This document shows, one piece after another, positions 53,447-62,571 of a DNA stretch of 64,000 bases; position 1 is the stretch's first letter; every line of letters starts with the position of its first letter. The stretch spans positions 1-64,000 of the forward strand of contig NZ_JAGGQJ010000021.1 of assembly GCF_018613325.1 (NCBI RefSeq), in the 5' to 3' direction. The position numbers were made by a program, and so were the translations under genes. This DNA is from Bacillus sp. ISL-34. GTDB taxonomy: Bacteria; Bacillota; Bacilli; Bacillales; DSM-1321. The notes beneath the pieces are model-generated. The model was given only the letters and a program-made list of their open reading frames with translations, did not search any database and was not told the DNA's origin.

Positions 53447-53779
53447 TCATTCACTCTCATGGTTCTTGAATGTTTTCCCATCATGGTAATAAAGTTCAGA
53501 GCCTATATGAACATTGTCATTTTCTTTCAATTGACGAATAAGTTCTTCACTTTTTGTTTTATTCATTTCTTTATACCAAGTTCCTTGTGGATATAGAACA
53601 GCGATCGGCCCATGCTTGCATTGGCCGTTGCATAATGTTTTTGTCGTGTGAATCTCCTTTTGTAGCTCTAAGTTTTTCAATTCTCCCCTAATGGTCTCTG
53701 TTACTTCTTCTGCTCCATTTTTCGTGCATGTTTTCCCGTTGCAAATTAATAAATGTTTGCTAACCCCATCCAAGTTCAT
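53447..53779 (-). CDS. Thioredoxin-like [2Fe-2S] ferredoxin
   Basis: 110 residues. Cluster ligands Cys13 and Cys18 (LLICNGKTCTKNGAEEV) and Cys50 and Cys54 (TLCNGQCKHGPIAVLYPQG) follow the CX4-5C...CX3C spacing of thioredoxin-fold ferredoxins, such as those sometimes found with cobalamin or hydrogenase genes. No such partner lies here. AAAGGGG precedes the ATG. It probably carries single electrons to an unknown enzyme. Confidence 0.88.
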   Translation of the reverse strand: MNLDGVSKHLLICNGKTCTKNGAEEVTETIRGELKNLELQKEIHTTKTLCNGQCKHGPIAVLYPQGTWYKEMNKTKSEELIRQLKENDNVHIGSELYYHDGKTFKNHESE

Positions 53780-53872
53780 AAAAATTCCCCTTTTTCCTTT
53801 TTATTTGACCTCAATAACAAATGGATAGCTATTGACTTTACCATCAAATTTAAAACCTATTTGTAGATTAAT

Positions 53873-53910
53873 GAAAAAAAAGCCAGTCCTTTGATAAAAG
53901 AACTCGGCTT
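53873..53910 (-). terminator. Terminator after the NlpC/P60 gene
   Basis: AAGCC and GGCTT with the inner pairing AGTCCTTTGAT/AAAAGAACT, then eight Ts on the minus strand. Confidence 0.75.
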
Positions 53911-53938
53911 AATGTCATAAAAGTTAAAAGTCACCTTA

Positions 53939-54613
53939 TCAATTATATGATTTTGCACCTAAATATCTTTCTGACCAATAGCTATTATTCATCGAAGTAA
54001 TACTTACACCTTTAGAGGAGGAACTGTGAATGAATTGGTTTCCTCCGATATAAATGCCCGCATGAGAGGCGCCAGGTTTATAGGTTTCAAAAAAAACAAG
54101 ATCCCCAACTTTTGGCGAAGAAACCTTATTCCCCTTCTTATATATTTCCGCAACAGTTCTAGGCAAAGTCACATCGGTACTTTTTTCGATAACATAGTTT
54201 AAAAATCCGCTGCAATCAAAACCTTTTGGCGTACTCCCTCCCCATACATATGGTACACCCAAATATTTTTTAGCGTTATTTACCAGATTAGTAGATGAAT
54301 TACCGTTTGCCTTTTGAGCAGCGTTTTTCTTAATCCCCAAAGCCTTAAATGTATTCGGACCTACAATACCGTCAGCTTTCAAGCCCTTACTTTTTTGAAA
54401 TTTCACTACCGAACTTTTAGTGATTGTCCCAAAATATGTAGTGGTGTTTTTATTAGTGAAGTACCCTCTATCCTTTAAAACCCCTTGTAATTGTTTTACT
54501 TCGGTATGTGTCATTCCACTTTTTAACGTACGATCTCCTAATGCAGCATTACTAACCAACGGATTTGATAGTAACAATCCAGTCACTACTACTGAAGCTA
54601 TAATTTTTTTCAT
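53939..54613 (-). CDS. Secreted peptidoglycan hydrolase (PG-binding + NlpC/P60)
   Basis: 224 residues. Signal peptide 1-23 (ending VSNA), PG-binding_1 domain about 28-93 (EVKQLQGVLKDRGYF, VVKFQKSKGLKADGIVGPNT), a short linker, and an NlpC/P60 catalytic domain from about 108. The catalytic residues are Cys134 (FDCSGFLNYV), His184 (ASHAGIYIGG) and His196. It cleaves stem-peptide bonds (D-Glu-mDAP type) in the cell wall. Compact two-domain form similar to Bacillus CwlS/LytF-like C-terminal halves, with PG-binding_1 instead of LysM. Confidence 0.92.
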   Translation of the reverse strand: MKKIIASVVVTGLLLSNPLVSNAALGDRTLKSGMTHTEVKQLQGVLKDRGYFTNKNTTTYFGTITKSSVVKFQKSKGLKADGIVGPNTFKALGIKKNAAQKANGNSSTNLVNNAKKYLGVPYVWGGSTPKGFDCSGFLNYVIEKSTDVTLPRTVAEIYKKGNKVSSPKVGDLVFFETYKPGASHAGIYIGGNQFIHSSSSKGVSITSMNNSYWSERYLGAKSYN

Positions 54614-55252
54614 TTACTATTTTCCCCCGATGAAATCTCTTTTTTATAATTTTATCATCCTTAAGTGACACACACATTTTCCTGAATTTACATTATCATT
54701 ACAAAATTATGCAGGATTTGTGCAGAAATGACAAAACACGTAAAATACCCCAAACATCTATCGGAATTGATATGTCTGTAGTTCACCTTAAAATTAATTA
54801 CAGAACTTTAAATTCGTGGGTATCTTACGAAGATAATCCATACAATAAGCAATTTGAATATCTCCAACAAATAAAATTATCCTATGGTTAAATGTAAAAC
54901 CAATATCTGCATAATTTCGACTTTTATCCAACAAAAAAATTGAAGAAAAGCTCTGTAGAGATTCATCTCGACAGAGCTTACTTCAAATCATCTGGTAGCT
55001 TTCAAATAATGTTTGGGTAGTATTTTTCCTGACTCTTTTTATTTTGCATTTGAGTCCATTTAACTCGTTCAGATGTTTGTTTGTTCCTAAGTTGTGAATA
55101 CCTGGTATTTCTAACCTTAACTTTATAAATGTTTAGTTCTATTTTTCCCCACACTCCAGAAGTCGTAAAGGCTACACCTAATAGCTACTAGCCCCCACCT
55201 TAAAACTGCACTTGAAACGAAAGCATAATTTAATGTTAGAAGATGAACAGGA
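54614..55252. other. Intergenic region
   Basis: No supportable gene. A 60-codon plus frame at 54709 has no ribosome site. A hairpin, AAGCTCTGT (54948-54956) and ACAGAGCTT (54971-54979), with inner GAGAT/ATCTC pairing and Ts on the minus strand, is terminator-like but follows no gene on that strand; it may belong to a lost one. Confidence 0.45.
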
Positions 55253-55285
55253 AAAAACACTGAAACGACGAAGTCATTTCAGTGC
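55253..55285 (-). terminator. Terminator after the acyl-CoA dehydrogenase
   Basis: CACTGAAA (55259-55266) and TTTCAGTG (55278-55285), then six Ts on the minus strand. Confidence 0.82.
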
Positions 55286-55309
55286 CATCTAAAATATGCG
55301 AGTACGCAC

Positions 55310-56452
55310 TTAATAAAGAGCTGATTTTGCGAGATTGGTTATTGTCGCATCATCCATAGGAGGATTATGAAGACCCGCGCGTACATCCCTGTAGTAGCGT
55401 TGCAGTGGATTGTTTCGTTGTAAACTTTTGGCTCCGACGACTCTCATCGCTTTATCGACGATGGAAATCGATTTGTTGACGACGGATAACTTAACAGCGC
55501 CCAATTGCTTCGATAATTCCTCATGATCTTCAGGCTGACGCACCCATTTTTCGGCGACAGAGTAGAGGAAATGGTGTGCTTCGCTCAATTCCAGTTCCAT
55601 CTCCCCAATTGTCCGTTGAACATTCGGAAGGTCCCTGATTGGTCCTGGTAAGCTATTCGGAGAATAGGTTTTCGCGAATTCGACTGCATAATTTCTGGCA
55701 GCCACTGCGATTCCCAAGTAGCAAGCCGGTATATGTAATAGCCACGCTTCAGGTTTTCTTTTTTCACCAGGATTGCTTTTCATGACATAGTACTTTTCAG
55801 GCAACGAGACGTCATTTAACACCAAATCATGACTTCCTGTCCCCTGCATGGAGATCATATCCCAAGTTTCTTCTATACTTACACCCGTTACATCACGATG
55901 AACTAAAAATGTGCCTAAACACTCATCCTCGGGAACCCATGCCGTTACAAGAAAAATATCAAGGATGGGAGAGAGTGTAGTAAAAGTCTTTCTGCCATTC
56001 AAATTCCATTGTTTGCCCTTTTTGATAGCGATCGTTTCCGGTCGGCCACCGCGCGTCGGGCTTCCCGTTCCATCTTCAGATGCAGCCGTATTGATTAGAG
56101 CGCCTTTCGACACTTCATCAAACAATTCATTCATGACTTCTTTTTCCCATGGTCTTTTCTCCGTTAAGGAGAGGACCGTTCCGACATGCCAGCCTATTCC
56201 TAAGGATGTTGGGCCGCAATATTGAGCTATTTTTTCTTGGCATAGGAGAAAATCATATAAGGAACCGCCATACCCTCCATCCTCTTTTGCTAACGTTAAT
56301 TGGGGATATCCGAATTCCTTTAACTCCTGAATATTTTCAAAAGGAAATCCCTTTGAATCATCAAGTGCTTCAGATCGGCCGGAAAAAGACTGAATCGCTT
56401 CCTCTAATTTTTGTATATATTCTTTTTGCTTCTGTGATTGAAAAAACGACAT
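55310..56452 (-). CDS. Acyl-CoA dehydrogenase family protein (YdbM-like)
   Basis: 380 residues from the ATG at 56452; AGGAGGG lies 9 bases upstream, and earlier in-frame ATGs overlap or precede that site. Standard N-terminal helical, middle beta and C-terminal helical domains: LAKEDGGYGGSLYDFLLCQE, TAASEDGTGSPTRGGRPET, KTFTTLSPILDIFLVTAWV and MRVVGAKSLQRNNPLQRYYR. Similar to Bacillus YdbM. A FAD-dependent dehydrogenase or monooxygenase of unknown acyl or related substrate. It is monocistronic and flanked by terminators. Confidence 0.87.
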   Translation of the reverse strand: MSFFQSQKQKEYIQKLEEAIQSFSGRSEALDDSKGFPFENIQELKEFGYPQLTLAKEDGGYGGSLYDFLLCQEKIAQYCGPTSLGIGWHVGTVLSLTEKRPWEKEVMNELFDEVSKGALINTAASEDGTGSPTRGGRPETIAIKKGKQWNLNGRKTFTTLSPILDIFLVTAWVPEDECLGTFLVHRDVTGVSIEETWDMISMQGTGSHDLVLNDVSLPEKYYVMKSNPGEKRKPEAWLLHIPACYLGIAVAARNYAVEFAKTYSPNSLPGPIRDLPNVQRTIGEMELELSEAHHFLYSVAEKWVRQPEDHEELSKQLGAVKLSVVNKSISIVDKAMRVVGAKSLQRNNPLQRYYRDVRAGLHNPPMDDATITNLAKSALY

Positions 56453-56557
56453 GAAGATCATCCCTCCTGTAGTAAACAAAAATCCAGCAGCAGAAACAGA
56501 ACTGCAAACTCCACTTTATCATATCACCTTAGTGTAGTTTATGGTTGAATCTGCCCA

Positions 56558-57805
56558 TTAAGAGTCAATGTCTTCATTTTTATATTCTTTGTTCGCGTTC
56601 TTGTAAGCTTCCTTCGCCTGATCAATATTCTTGTTTTCGAGAAAGTAAGCTATCGCTGCTTGCCCGATTCCATATGTGACTGCGCCCGCAACCGCACCGG
56701 AAACGGCTAGGCCGGCTCCTGGGATGAAACGGACTGCAGCCCTGACACCTTCCCTGACGAGGAGACCGATTCCGACATTGATCCCTAATGCTGCAATGAA
56801 TTCACTTGCCGTTTTTGTATTGATTTCTTTATCCGCGATAAAACCAATCACCACAATCATCAAACCTTGAATGCCGGTCAAAATGGGAAAATCGGCAAAA
56901 GGTATTGGCTCTGCACCGATTAAACCGGCGATTGCCGTAAACGTTCCCACTATAGTCCGCGCGAATTTCTTCTTAACGAATTGGCTCTGCATCGCTTTGG
57001 CGGTCTTCAGCTTCGCTTCACTGGGTAAGGCCTCAATCAAGTAATCAGAAAGCAAATCTATGTTCCAACGCATATCATATTCAATATTTCCGTTTTCATC
57101 AAAATCAATATACGAACAAGTAGGAATGATGTTCAAAAGCGGTATTTCACTTTCTTTAAATCGTTTTGACATCAAAGCGATGGCTTCATCAATATTCTGT
57201 TTTTTCTTAGGATTGGCATCAAAAGGTGCTTGCTTATCTTGTGGCGGATCTAATTCATCCACTTGGGTGATCACGCAGATGACGGGTACATCATAATGGT
57301 GATTCTCTTTAACGATCTTGCGCAGCTTCTTCAATTCTTGTAAATCTTCTTCAATCCGAGAATCCGTTTCTTTTGCTTTAATCAAGAAAAGAAACACATC
57401 AGGCTGTTCTTCTGTTACCGCTTTTATCAATTCATCCATTGGTGTTTCTTCTTCGAACTTCTCCGTAGGAGCTTCACTTTCCCCCAGCCCGCGTGAGTCC
57501 AGCAAACGGATTTTGGGCTCGGCATCACTCGGGTACCATAGCCATTTTCCCTTACCCGTTCCAGATTTAACGGAACTGACATATTGCAGTTCCTGACCAA
57601 ACATCGCATTGATCAGTGATGATTTGCCAGACCCTCGCCTTCCGACAAGAGCAATTCGCGGTTCCCTTGCATCAACTGTCATCGTTTTAAGCTTTAAAAG
57701 CTGGTCGAGCATTTTGTTCTTTTTCGCTTGTGAAATGGGCAGCTTATCTACCTGGCCTTTAATGAAACTGAATATGCTTCCCATTTCACCGTGTTTTTCC
57801 ACCAT
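56558..57805 (-). CDS. Era-like GTPase with C-terminal DUF697 membrane region
   Basis: 415 residues from the ATG at 57805 (AAGGGGG 8 bases upstream). G1 ALVGRRGSGKSSLINAMFG, G3 LLDSRGLGESE and G4 VITQVDELD are intact. The C-terminal part (about 280-400) is a hydrophobic, Gly/Ala-rich DUF697 region (FPILTGIQGLMIVVIGFIA, GAGLAVSGAVAGAVTYGIGQ) and probably membrane-associated. The tail is charged. Family role unclear (proposed membrane stress or transport regulation). It shares its direction with the tandem PadR-like gene upstream, from which it is separated by 113 bases. Confidence 0.88.
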   Translation of the reverse strand: MVEKHGEMGSIFSFIKGQVDKLPISQAKKNKMLDQLLKLKTMTVDAREPRIALVGRRGSGKSSLINAMFGQELQYVSSVKSGTGKGKWLWYPSDAEPKIRLLDSRGLGESEAPTEKFEEETPMDELIKAVTEEQPDVFLFLIKAKETDSRIEEDLQELKKLRKIVKENHHYDVPVICVITQVDELDPPQDKQAPFDANPKKKQNIDEAIALMSKRFKESEIPLLNIIPTCSYIDFDENGNIEYDMRWNIDLLSDYLIEALPSEAKLKTAKAMQSQFVKKKFARTIVGTFTAIAGLIGAEPIPFADFPILTGIQGLMIVVIGFIADKEINTKTASEFIAALGINVGIGLLVREGVRAAVRFIPGAGLAVSGAVAGAVTYGIGQAAIAYFLENKNIDQAKEAYKNANKEYKNEDIDS

Positions 57806-57918
57806 CACTCATTCCCCCTTGTTAAGAAGTGTTTTAAGTAACATTTACCCTTGAACGATTCAATTTAAGCATGTAACTTCTTTCATTCTCCTTGCAAAAT
57901 TAAGGGGCCCCATTTCTG

Positions 57919-58671
57919 TTAACTCTTTTCTTTTAAGAACATAACGACACTGGCCATGTATTTTTGGATTTCCTGGACTTGAAAGGCGGCAGAATCCGCA
58001 ATCTGTTTGTAATGATGCTGTCCTTCATCGGTGATTCGTAAATACCGTTTAGTTCGTTTTTCACTTTCCCACCTGCCGACAAGAAGGCCGTTCTCTTCCA
58101 TTTCATGAGATAAATCGTATAAATAACCGTTAGAAGCGATCCAACCGAACTGATTTTTAAGCAGATCGCCAATTTCCCCCATGTAAATCGGCTTCTTAGT
58201 GAAAGCGGCTTTTAAGGTTACATAACGGACAAGGTCCTTCACCGATATTATTTTCGAGAAATACGACCTGTATTCTTCTGGAAGCTCATTAACAACCGGC
58301 GGGTTTTCACCAGATCCCCTTAAGTCGAACATGAAGCGATCAATGACCTTTTTCACTTCGGAAAACCGTTCCAGGAAATTTTCTTGGTACCATATGTAAA
58401 GCTCTTTGCCTTTTTCCGTTATTTGATAATAATTTCTTCCCTTATTCGTATATAAGGATAAATGGTTGGATTCGACTAGCGTATTGGATATTTTACATAA
58501 GTAGTCATAGCTATGCACTTTACCTGTGAACGTATTTTTCAGGTCCTGATGAATTGCCCTTGGATAATTCGCTTTTATTCTCAAAGAGTGAAGTAAGAAA
58601 ATCGTTAAAAATTCCCGCTGGCTCAACCCAACCGTTTCAACCGTTGCAGACAGTTTCTCCCCTTTCTTCAC
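57919..58671 (-). CDS. Tandem PadR-like regulator
   Basis: About 250 residues from a GTG with AAAGGGGG 8 bases upstream (longer starts lack a site). The C-terminal half is a PadR-type winged helix (IYMGEIGDLLKNQFGWIASN, YLYDLSHEMEENGLLVGRWE, KRYLRITDEGQHHY). The N-terminal half repeats the plan (FLTIFLLHSLRIKANYPRAI, then LVESNHLSLYTNKGRNYYQI, TEKGKELY). So one chain may carry two DNA-binding modules, equivalent to a PadR dimer. It lies upstream of the DUF697 GTPase in the same direction and may regulate it. Confidence 0.78.
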   Translation of the reverse strand: MKKGEKLSATVETVGLSQREFLTIFLLHSLRIKANYPRAIHQDLKNTFTGKVHSYDYLCKISNTLVESNHLSLYTNKGRNYYQITEKGKELYIWYQENFLERFSEVKKVIDRFMFDLRGSGENPPVVNELPEEYRSYFSKIISVKDLVRYVTLKAAFTKKPIYMGEIGDLLKNQFGWIASNGYLYDLSHEMEENGLLVGRWESEKRTKRYLRITDEGQHHYKQIADSAAFQVQEIQKYMASVVMFLKEKS

Positions 58672-58866
58672 TGTCAAAACCCCCTTTATATATTGTTTAT
58701 ATAACACATCATTATGTATTCTTCCTTCCCCTTATTATCCTGTGCTGCCACATAATAGTAAAGTTTTTAATGCCTAAATGCCTAGTACTAATTTTTCGGG
58801 TTCGATCTATTGTGGGATGGATTGAATTCTGAATATTCTGTCGAGGTTTATTATAAAATAGTTTTA

Positions 58867-58914
58867 AATAAAAAGAAGAAACGGCCCATGATAAGGCCGT
58901 TTCTTCTTTTGGTT
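58867..58914. terminator. Bidirectional terminator after map
   Basis: AAAAGAAGAAACGGCC (58871-58886) and GGCCGTTTCTTCTTTT (58895-58910), perfect 16-bp arms around CATGATAA. Confidence 0.88.
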
Positions 58915-59660
58915 TACTGTTCCGTTAAAATGATCGGATCTCCTTTTGTAATGACAAGGGTATGTTCATATTGAGCGGAAAGCTTTCCATCTGCCGTTCT
59001 CGCCGTCCAACCGTCTTGGTCCATTTTCATATGCCATGTTCCTTCATTCAGCATTGGCTCGATCGTGATGACCATACCTTCTTTTAGACGGGCACCTTTA
59101 CCTGGCTTGCCATAATGTAGGACAGTCGGGTCCTCGTGCATGGTTTTACCGATTCCGTGACCTGTAAAATCGCGGACAACAGAAAACTTTTCACCTTCTG
59201 CATATGACTGGATTGCATGCCCGATATCCCCGAGACGATTTCCTGCCCGTGCAACTTCGATGCCCCTATATAAAGCATTCTTGGTTACATCCATTAAACG
59301 CTGAGCTTCATCGGAAACTTCACCGACCGCATATGTCCAAGCGGAATCCGCCAAACCGCCGTTAAGGTTCACCACCATATCAATCGTAACGATGTCTCCC
59401 TCTTTAAGGGCTTTCTTCTGCGGAAAGCCGTGACAAATTACATCATTCACTGACGCACATGTTGCATATTTGTAGCCGTTATAGCCCTTTTGTTCAGGTG
59501 TAGCACCATGCTCTGCCAAGTACTTATCGACAAATTCTTCGATTTCCCAAGTCGTGACGCCCGGTTTTATCATCTTTGCAATTTCTCTATGCGTCGCAGC
59601 AAGAAGTTTGCCCGCTTCATGCATCAAATTTATTTCTCGTTCACTTTTAATGGTTATCAT
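58914..59660 (-). CDS. map: Type I methionine aminopeptidase (second copy, YflG-like)
   Basis: 248 residues. All metal and active-site residues are visible: His77 (VICHGFP), Asp94 (IVTIDMVV), Asp105 (LADSAW), His168 (TGHGIGKTMHEDP), Glu201 (TIEPML) and Glu232 (YEHTLV). It removes the initiator methionine. The isolated position, away from the ribosomal-protein cluster where the main map gene lies in Bacillus, and the sequence style suggest the paralogue known as YflG/MapB. AGAGGA precedes the ATG. Confidence 0.93.
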   Translation of the reverse strand: MITIKSEREINLMHEAGKLLAATHREIAKMIKPGVTTWEIEEFVDKYLAEHGATPEQKGYNGYKYATCASVNDVICHGFPQKKALKEGDIVTIDMVVNLNGGLADSAWTYAVGEVSDEAQRLMDVTKNALYRGIEVARAGNRLGDIGHAIQSYAEGEKFSVVRDFTGHGIGKTMHEDPTVLHYGKPGKGARLKEGMVITIEPMLNEGTWHMKMDQDGWTARTADGKLSAQYEHTLVITKGDPIILTEQ

Positions 59661-59741
59661 TTAAAATCCTCTTTCGTTTTATAACTTTTCTGATTGAGAC
59701 TCCTTGTTTATCATATGCCTTTTTTTATATAAAAAGCAACC

Positions 59742-59767
59742 AAAAACCCGGTGAATTTCACCGGGTT
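59742..59767 (-). terminator. Terminator after cdaS
   Basis: AACCCGGTGAA (59745-59755) and TTCACCGGGTT (59757-59767), then five Ts on the minus strand. The 59768-59935 stretch before it holds no gene. Confidence 0.8.
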
Positions 59768-59935
59768 AATTAATTCATGACCTTTTCTGTACCTGTGATT
59801 CCAAGAAAAAAAGCTTTCAATTACAAAGGTGCTAAAAATGGAAGTCAGCGTTTATTTTTTTACACAATTGAATATTCCAGGTGTGAATTACCTAGAACAT
59901 TACAATCACCATGGGACTTAATTATCTCAAAAATT

Positions 59936-60562
59936 CTATATAGGCCCATGTGCATTAACGGGGTACAGATTCCCATTTAACGCAAATGAAACTCTTCCTG
60001 TTTCCTCTGATACTACCAATACAAGGGCATCACTTCGTTCAGATAAACCTAATGCAGAGCGATGGCGTGTTCCAAGTTTTTTTCCCCCTGTTGATCTGTC
60101 TGAAAGCGGAAGGACATTTGCTGCGGAAACAATCTGATTTTTATTAACCAAAACGGCACCATCATGCAGTGGATTTCCAGGAAAAAAAATTGATTCCAAT
60201 AAAGAATGGGTTAACTCAGCTCCTATTGAAATACCGGGTTGAATCAATGAATCAAGAGGGTTTCCCCGTTGAATCACAATCAACCCGCCATGTCTCGAAT
60301 TCGATAAATTTTGGACGCAAATTGATAATTCGGGATATTTGTCCGTAAACGGTGACAAATAACAGTTCAAATAAAAGGTTGCCGCTTTCATATCGATGTA
60401 GATAAATTTATCCTTTATTTTCTCGAAATTTCCAAGAAGACAATAATTTTCATCACCCATTGCTTCCAAGTTATCCTGTAATGCCGATATTACTTGGCGT
60501 AAATCCTCTTTTAACATTTGTTTCATTGGTGAAAAATCACAATTGCCATTATTCACAGGCAT
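59936..60562 (-). CDS. cdaS: Sporulation-type diadenylate cyclase
   Basis: 208 residues. A DisA_N (DAC) domain from about 65 contains PLHDGAVLVN (DGA 134-136) and GTRHRSALGLSE (RHR 166-168), the ATP-binding catalytic motifs, plus FFPGNPLHDG. The first ~60 residues form the two-helix N-terminal segment that in CdaS inhibits activity. It makes c-di-AMP in the forespore and is needed for efficient germination in Bacillus. AAGGGAGG precedes the ATG. A sigma-G-like promoter lies upstream (60688-60717). Confidence 0.93.
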   Translation of the reverse strand: MPVNNGNCDFSPMKQMLKEDLRQVISALQDNLEAMGDENYCLLGNFEKIKDKFIYIDMKAATFYLNCYLSPFTDKYPELSICVQNLSNSRHGGLIVIQRGNPLDSLIQPGISIGAELTHSLLESIFFPGNPLHDGAVLVNKNQIVSAANVLPLSDRSTGGKKLGTRHRSALGLSERSDALVLVVSEETGRVSFALNGNLYPVNAHGPI

Positions 60563-60687
60563 GCACCTCCCTTATATTATTTCACTCTCTTTTTTTCAAT
60601 GAATCTTAATTGGCCTCTAAAAAACCATTCTTATTTTCCGTAGCTCTATTTATGCCTTGGAAAATTAATAATTATGAATACTACTTA

Positions 60688-60717
60688 AAGTTTGTCTTCA
60701 CGATAATTAATTATTCA
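60688..60717 (-). promoter_or_regulatory. Possible sigma-G promoter of cdaS
   Basis: On the minus strand: TGAATA (complement of 60712-60717), a 17-bp spacer, then CAAACTT (complement of 60688-60694), against the forespore consensus TGAATA/CATACTA. It would leave a leader of about 120 bases before cdaS. The -35 is perfect and the -10 partial. Confidence 0.45.
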
Positions 60718-60832
60718 TCTTTACTATCAATTAAGTAATGACTTCACATTTTTTTATGTCATATGGACAAGGTATAAGAATAGATATGTTAATGACCTAT
60801 TGAAAGTTATCCTTTATAAGAGGTGGTATTAG

Positions 60833-61153
60833 ATGCCTTATGTGACAGTATTTGACCAAGGAACATTTGAAGTTGAAATGGGAAAAAAATTAGTATTAGC
60901 ACTGGAAGATAACGGTATAAATATTCTACACCGATGCGGCGGGAAGGCTAAATGTACATCTTGCAGAGTTGAAATATTGGCAGGTGATTTCTTGGAGGTC
61001 ACACATAAAGAAAAAAAGATCTTCGAGGAAAAAGGAATGGAAGATCATTTGCGTTTATCTTGTCAAATTTACGTGAGTGGAGACATAACCGTTCGGCCGA
61101 TCAAGACAGTGGAAAACTCAGGAATTCCTGCTGGGCCAAGGCCTGCTGACTGA
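60833..61153 (+). CDS. [2Fe-2S] ferredoxin
   Basis: 106 residues of plant/adrenodoxin-type ferredoxin. Cluster ligands are Cys35, Cys41 and Cys44 in HRCGGKAKCTSCRVEI, and Cys77 in LRLSCQIYV. The fold is complete and there is no fused domain. AGAGGTGG precedes the ATG. Monocistronic, with a strong bidirectional terminator after it. The redox partner is unknown. Confidence 0.92.
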   Translation: MPYVTVFDQGTFEVEMGKKLVLALEDNGINILHRCGGKAKCTSCRVEILAGDFLEVTHKEKKIFEEKGMEDHLRLSCQIYVSGDITVRPIKTVENSGIPAGPRPAD

Positions 61154-61182
61154 ATAGTTTCATAAGTGTCGTAGTTTAATCA

Positions 61183-61235
61183 AAAAACATCAAAACGACT
61201 AAAAATAGATTTTCTAGTCGTTTTGATGTTTTTTT
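61183..61235. terminator. Bidirectional terminator, ferredoxin / VOC
   Basis: A 19-bp near-perfect stem (61183-61201 with 61215-61233; core CATCAAAACGACTA / TAGTCGTTTTGATG), A-rich before and T-rich after. It serves the ferredoxin on the plus strand and the VOC gene on the minus strand. Confidence 0.88.
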
Positions 61236-61254
61236 AAATCTTTATCCAAAAGAG

Positions 61255-61635
61255 CTACTTCTTTTCCATGACCGCAAAGTAATTATCTTCATTATCAGCA
61301 AAATTAAAAACTCTTCCAGTCGGCATATTTACAAGTTCTCCCACTTTGATATTCTTCTCTGAAAAGTCTTTATATAATTCATCAAGATTATCCGAGTAAA
61401 ACATTAACGATGGTGTATCAAGATTTAATTCAGGCTGCATTTTAGCAATGAATTCCTTATTATGCAGGACGATACTCGTTTGTGCTTCCTTTGTTGGGGC
61501 TATTTCAATCCATCTTAGCCCTTGGCCGTTATCTTCTTCAGAAATTACGCTAAAACCGAATTTTTCCGTCCAAAATTTCAATGACTCGTCTTGGTTATTT
61601 ACATATAACATAATTTGACCGACCTTATTAATCAT
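61255..61635 (-). CDS. VOC-family (glyoxalase-like) protein
   Basis: 126 residues from the ATG at 61635 (AAAGGGAG upstream); the frame to 61752 is untranslated leader. Two beta-alpha-beta-beta-beta modules typical of VOC proteins: VGQIMLYVNNQDESLKFWTE, KFGFSVISEE, then LMFYSDNLDELYKDF and VFNFADNEDNYFAVMEK. Members include glyoxalases, bleomycin- and fosfomycin-type resistance proteins and dioxygenases; the specific reaction is unknown. Confidence 0.87.
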   Translation of the reverse strand: MINKVGQIMLYVNNQDESLKFWTEKFGFSVISEEDNGQGLRWIEIAPTKEAQTSIVLHNKEFIAKMQPELNLDTPSLMFYSDNLDELYKDFSEKNIKVGELVNMPTGRVFNFADNEDNYFAVMEKK

Positions 61636-62041
61636 TTGCTTCTCTCCCTTTCTGCTGGTTCTGTTATTAAAGGTATCCTTTATGTATGAGCATATTGTTG
61701 GTTGGAAATATATAACTAATTGAATCGTATAATAAATGCAAGATTTAATCAATATTTACCAAAATGAATTTTTCCGCTTTGGGGAGGGTTTTTGAAACCT
61801 GTAAAATTGAAATCTGTATGTGTCGAATTCCCTTCCAGACATTGCGTTACCACAGTTAATCGTACTAGAACTCTATCTCTCTTTTTGGAGTACATTTCCC
61901 CTTTATTGATTATCTAAGTGTTAATTATAAGTCTGCCCCGGCAGTTAATAAAAGCTATGCAATCTTTATATACAGAAATTTGCAGGACATTTCGATTTTT
62001 CCCAGAACTTCTATACAGAGTATTTCTCAAAGGAGAGTGAA
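61636..62041. other. Intergenic region
   Basis: Between the divergent VOC and DinB genes. No small gene, repeat or recognisable operator is visible; only the ribosome site AAAGGAG at the right end. Confidence 0.5.
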
Positions 62042-62509
62042 ATGGTGGTTCTATCAAAAGAGGGTTTGTTAAATATATTGGAAGGCAACAGAAGATTGAC
62101 GATGCGGGTGGTTGAAGCTTTCCCTGAAGAGGAATTATTTCACTATACACCGGCCGGGAAGCTTCGCCCTTTCGCAGAGATGGTTAAAGAAATCATGAAC
62201 ATTGAGACTGGATATATGCGTGGAATTGCACTTAGTGTTTGGGAGTATCCAAATTCGTTTGCTGGAATTTCTACCAAAGAGGAACTCGTATCAGCATGCG
62301 AAGCAGTAAGGAATGATACCAGGAAATTGTGGGAGGAAATGACCGAGGAAATGCTTGGAGTGGTTGAAAAGGATCCTTTTTTCGGTCCCTCACAAAGCCA
62401 CTTTGATAGACTTCAATATGCCTTGGAAAATGAGATCCATCATAGGGGACAGGGTTATATCTATCTTAGAACGCTCGGAATTGAACCACCGGAATTTTTC
62501 GTTAGGTAA
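62042..62509 (+). CDS. DinB-family protein
   Basis: 155 residues. DinB_2-type helical bundle: LLNILEGNRRLTMRVVEAFP, MVKEIMNIETGYMRGIALSV, and the end ENEIHHRGQGYIYLRTLGI, which carries the metal-binding histidines. It is only distantly similar to the DinB protein at 3867-4328. Possible thiol-transferase or nuclease-like role, not determinable. AAAGGAG precedes the ATG. The downstream VOC gene follows after 62 bases and may share the transcript. Confidence 0.87.
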   Translation: MVVLSKEGLLNILEGNRRLTMRVVEAFPEEELFHYTPAGKLRPFAEMVKEIMNIETGYMRGIALSVWEYPNSFAGISTKEELVSACEAVRNDTRKLWEEMTEEMLGVVEKDPFFGPSQSHFDRLQYALENEIHHRGQGYIYLRTLGIEPPEFFVR

Positions 62510-62571
62510 TAATGCATTATGTATTAAACTTGGAGCAATGAATTAGAAATAAGAAAATAGGAGTGAGATAA

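Noticed and set aside
54709..54891. 60-codon plus-strand frame with a vaguely helix-turn-helix end
   Set aside because: No ribosome site, AT-rich surroundings, no recognisable domain.
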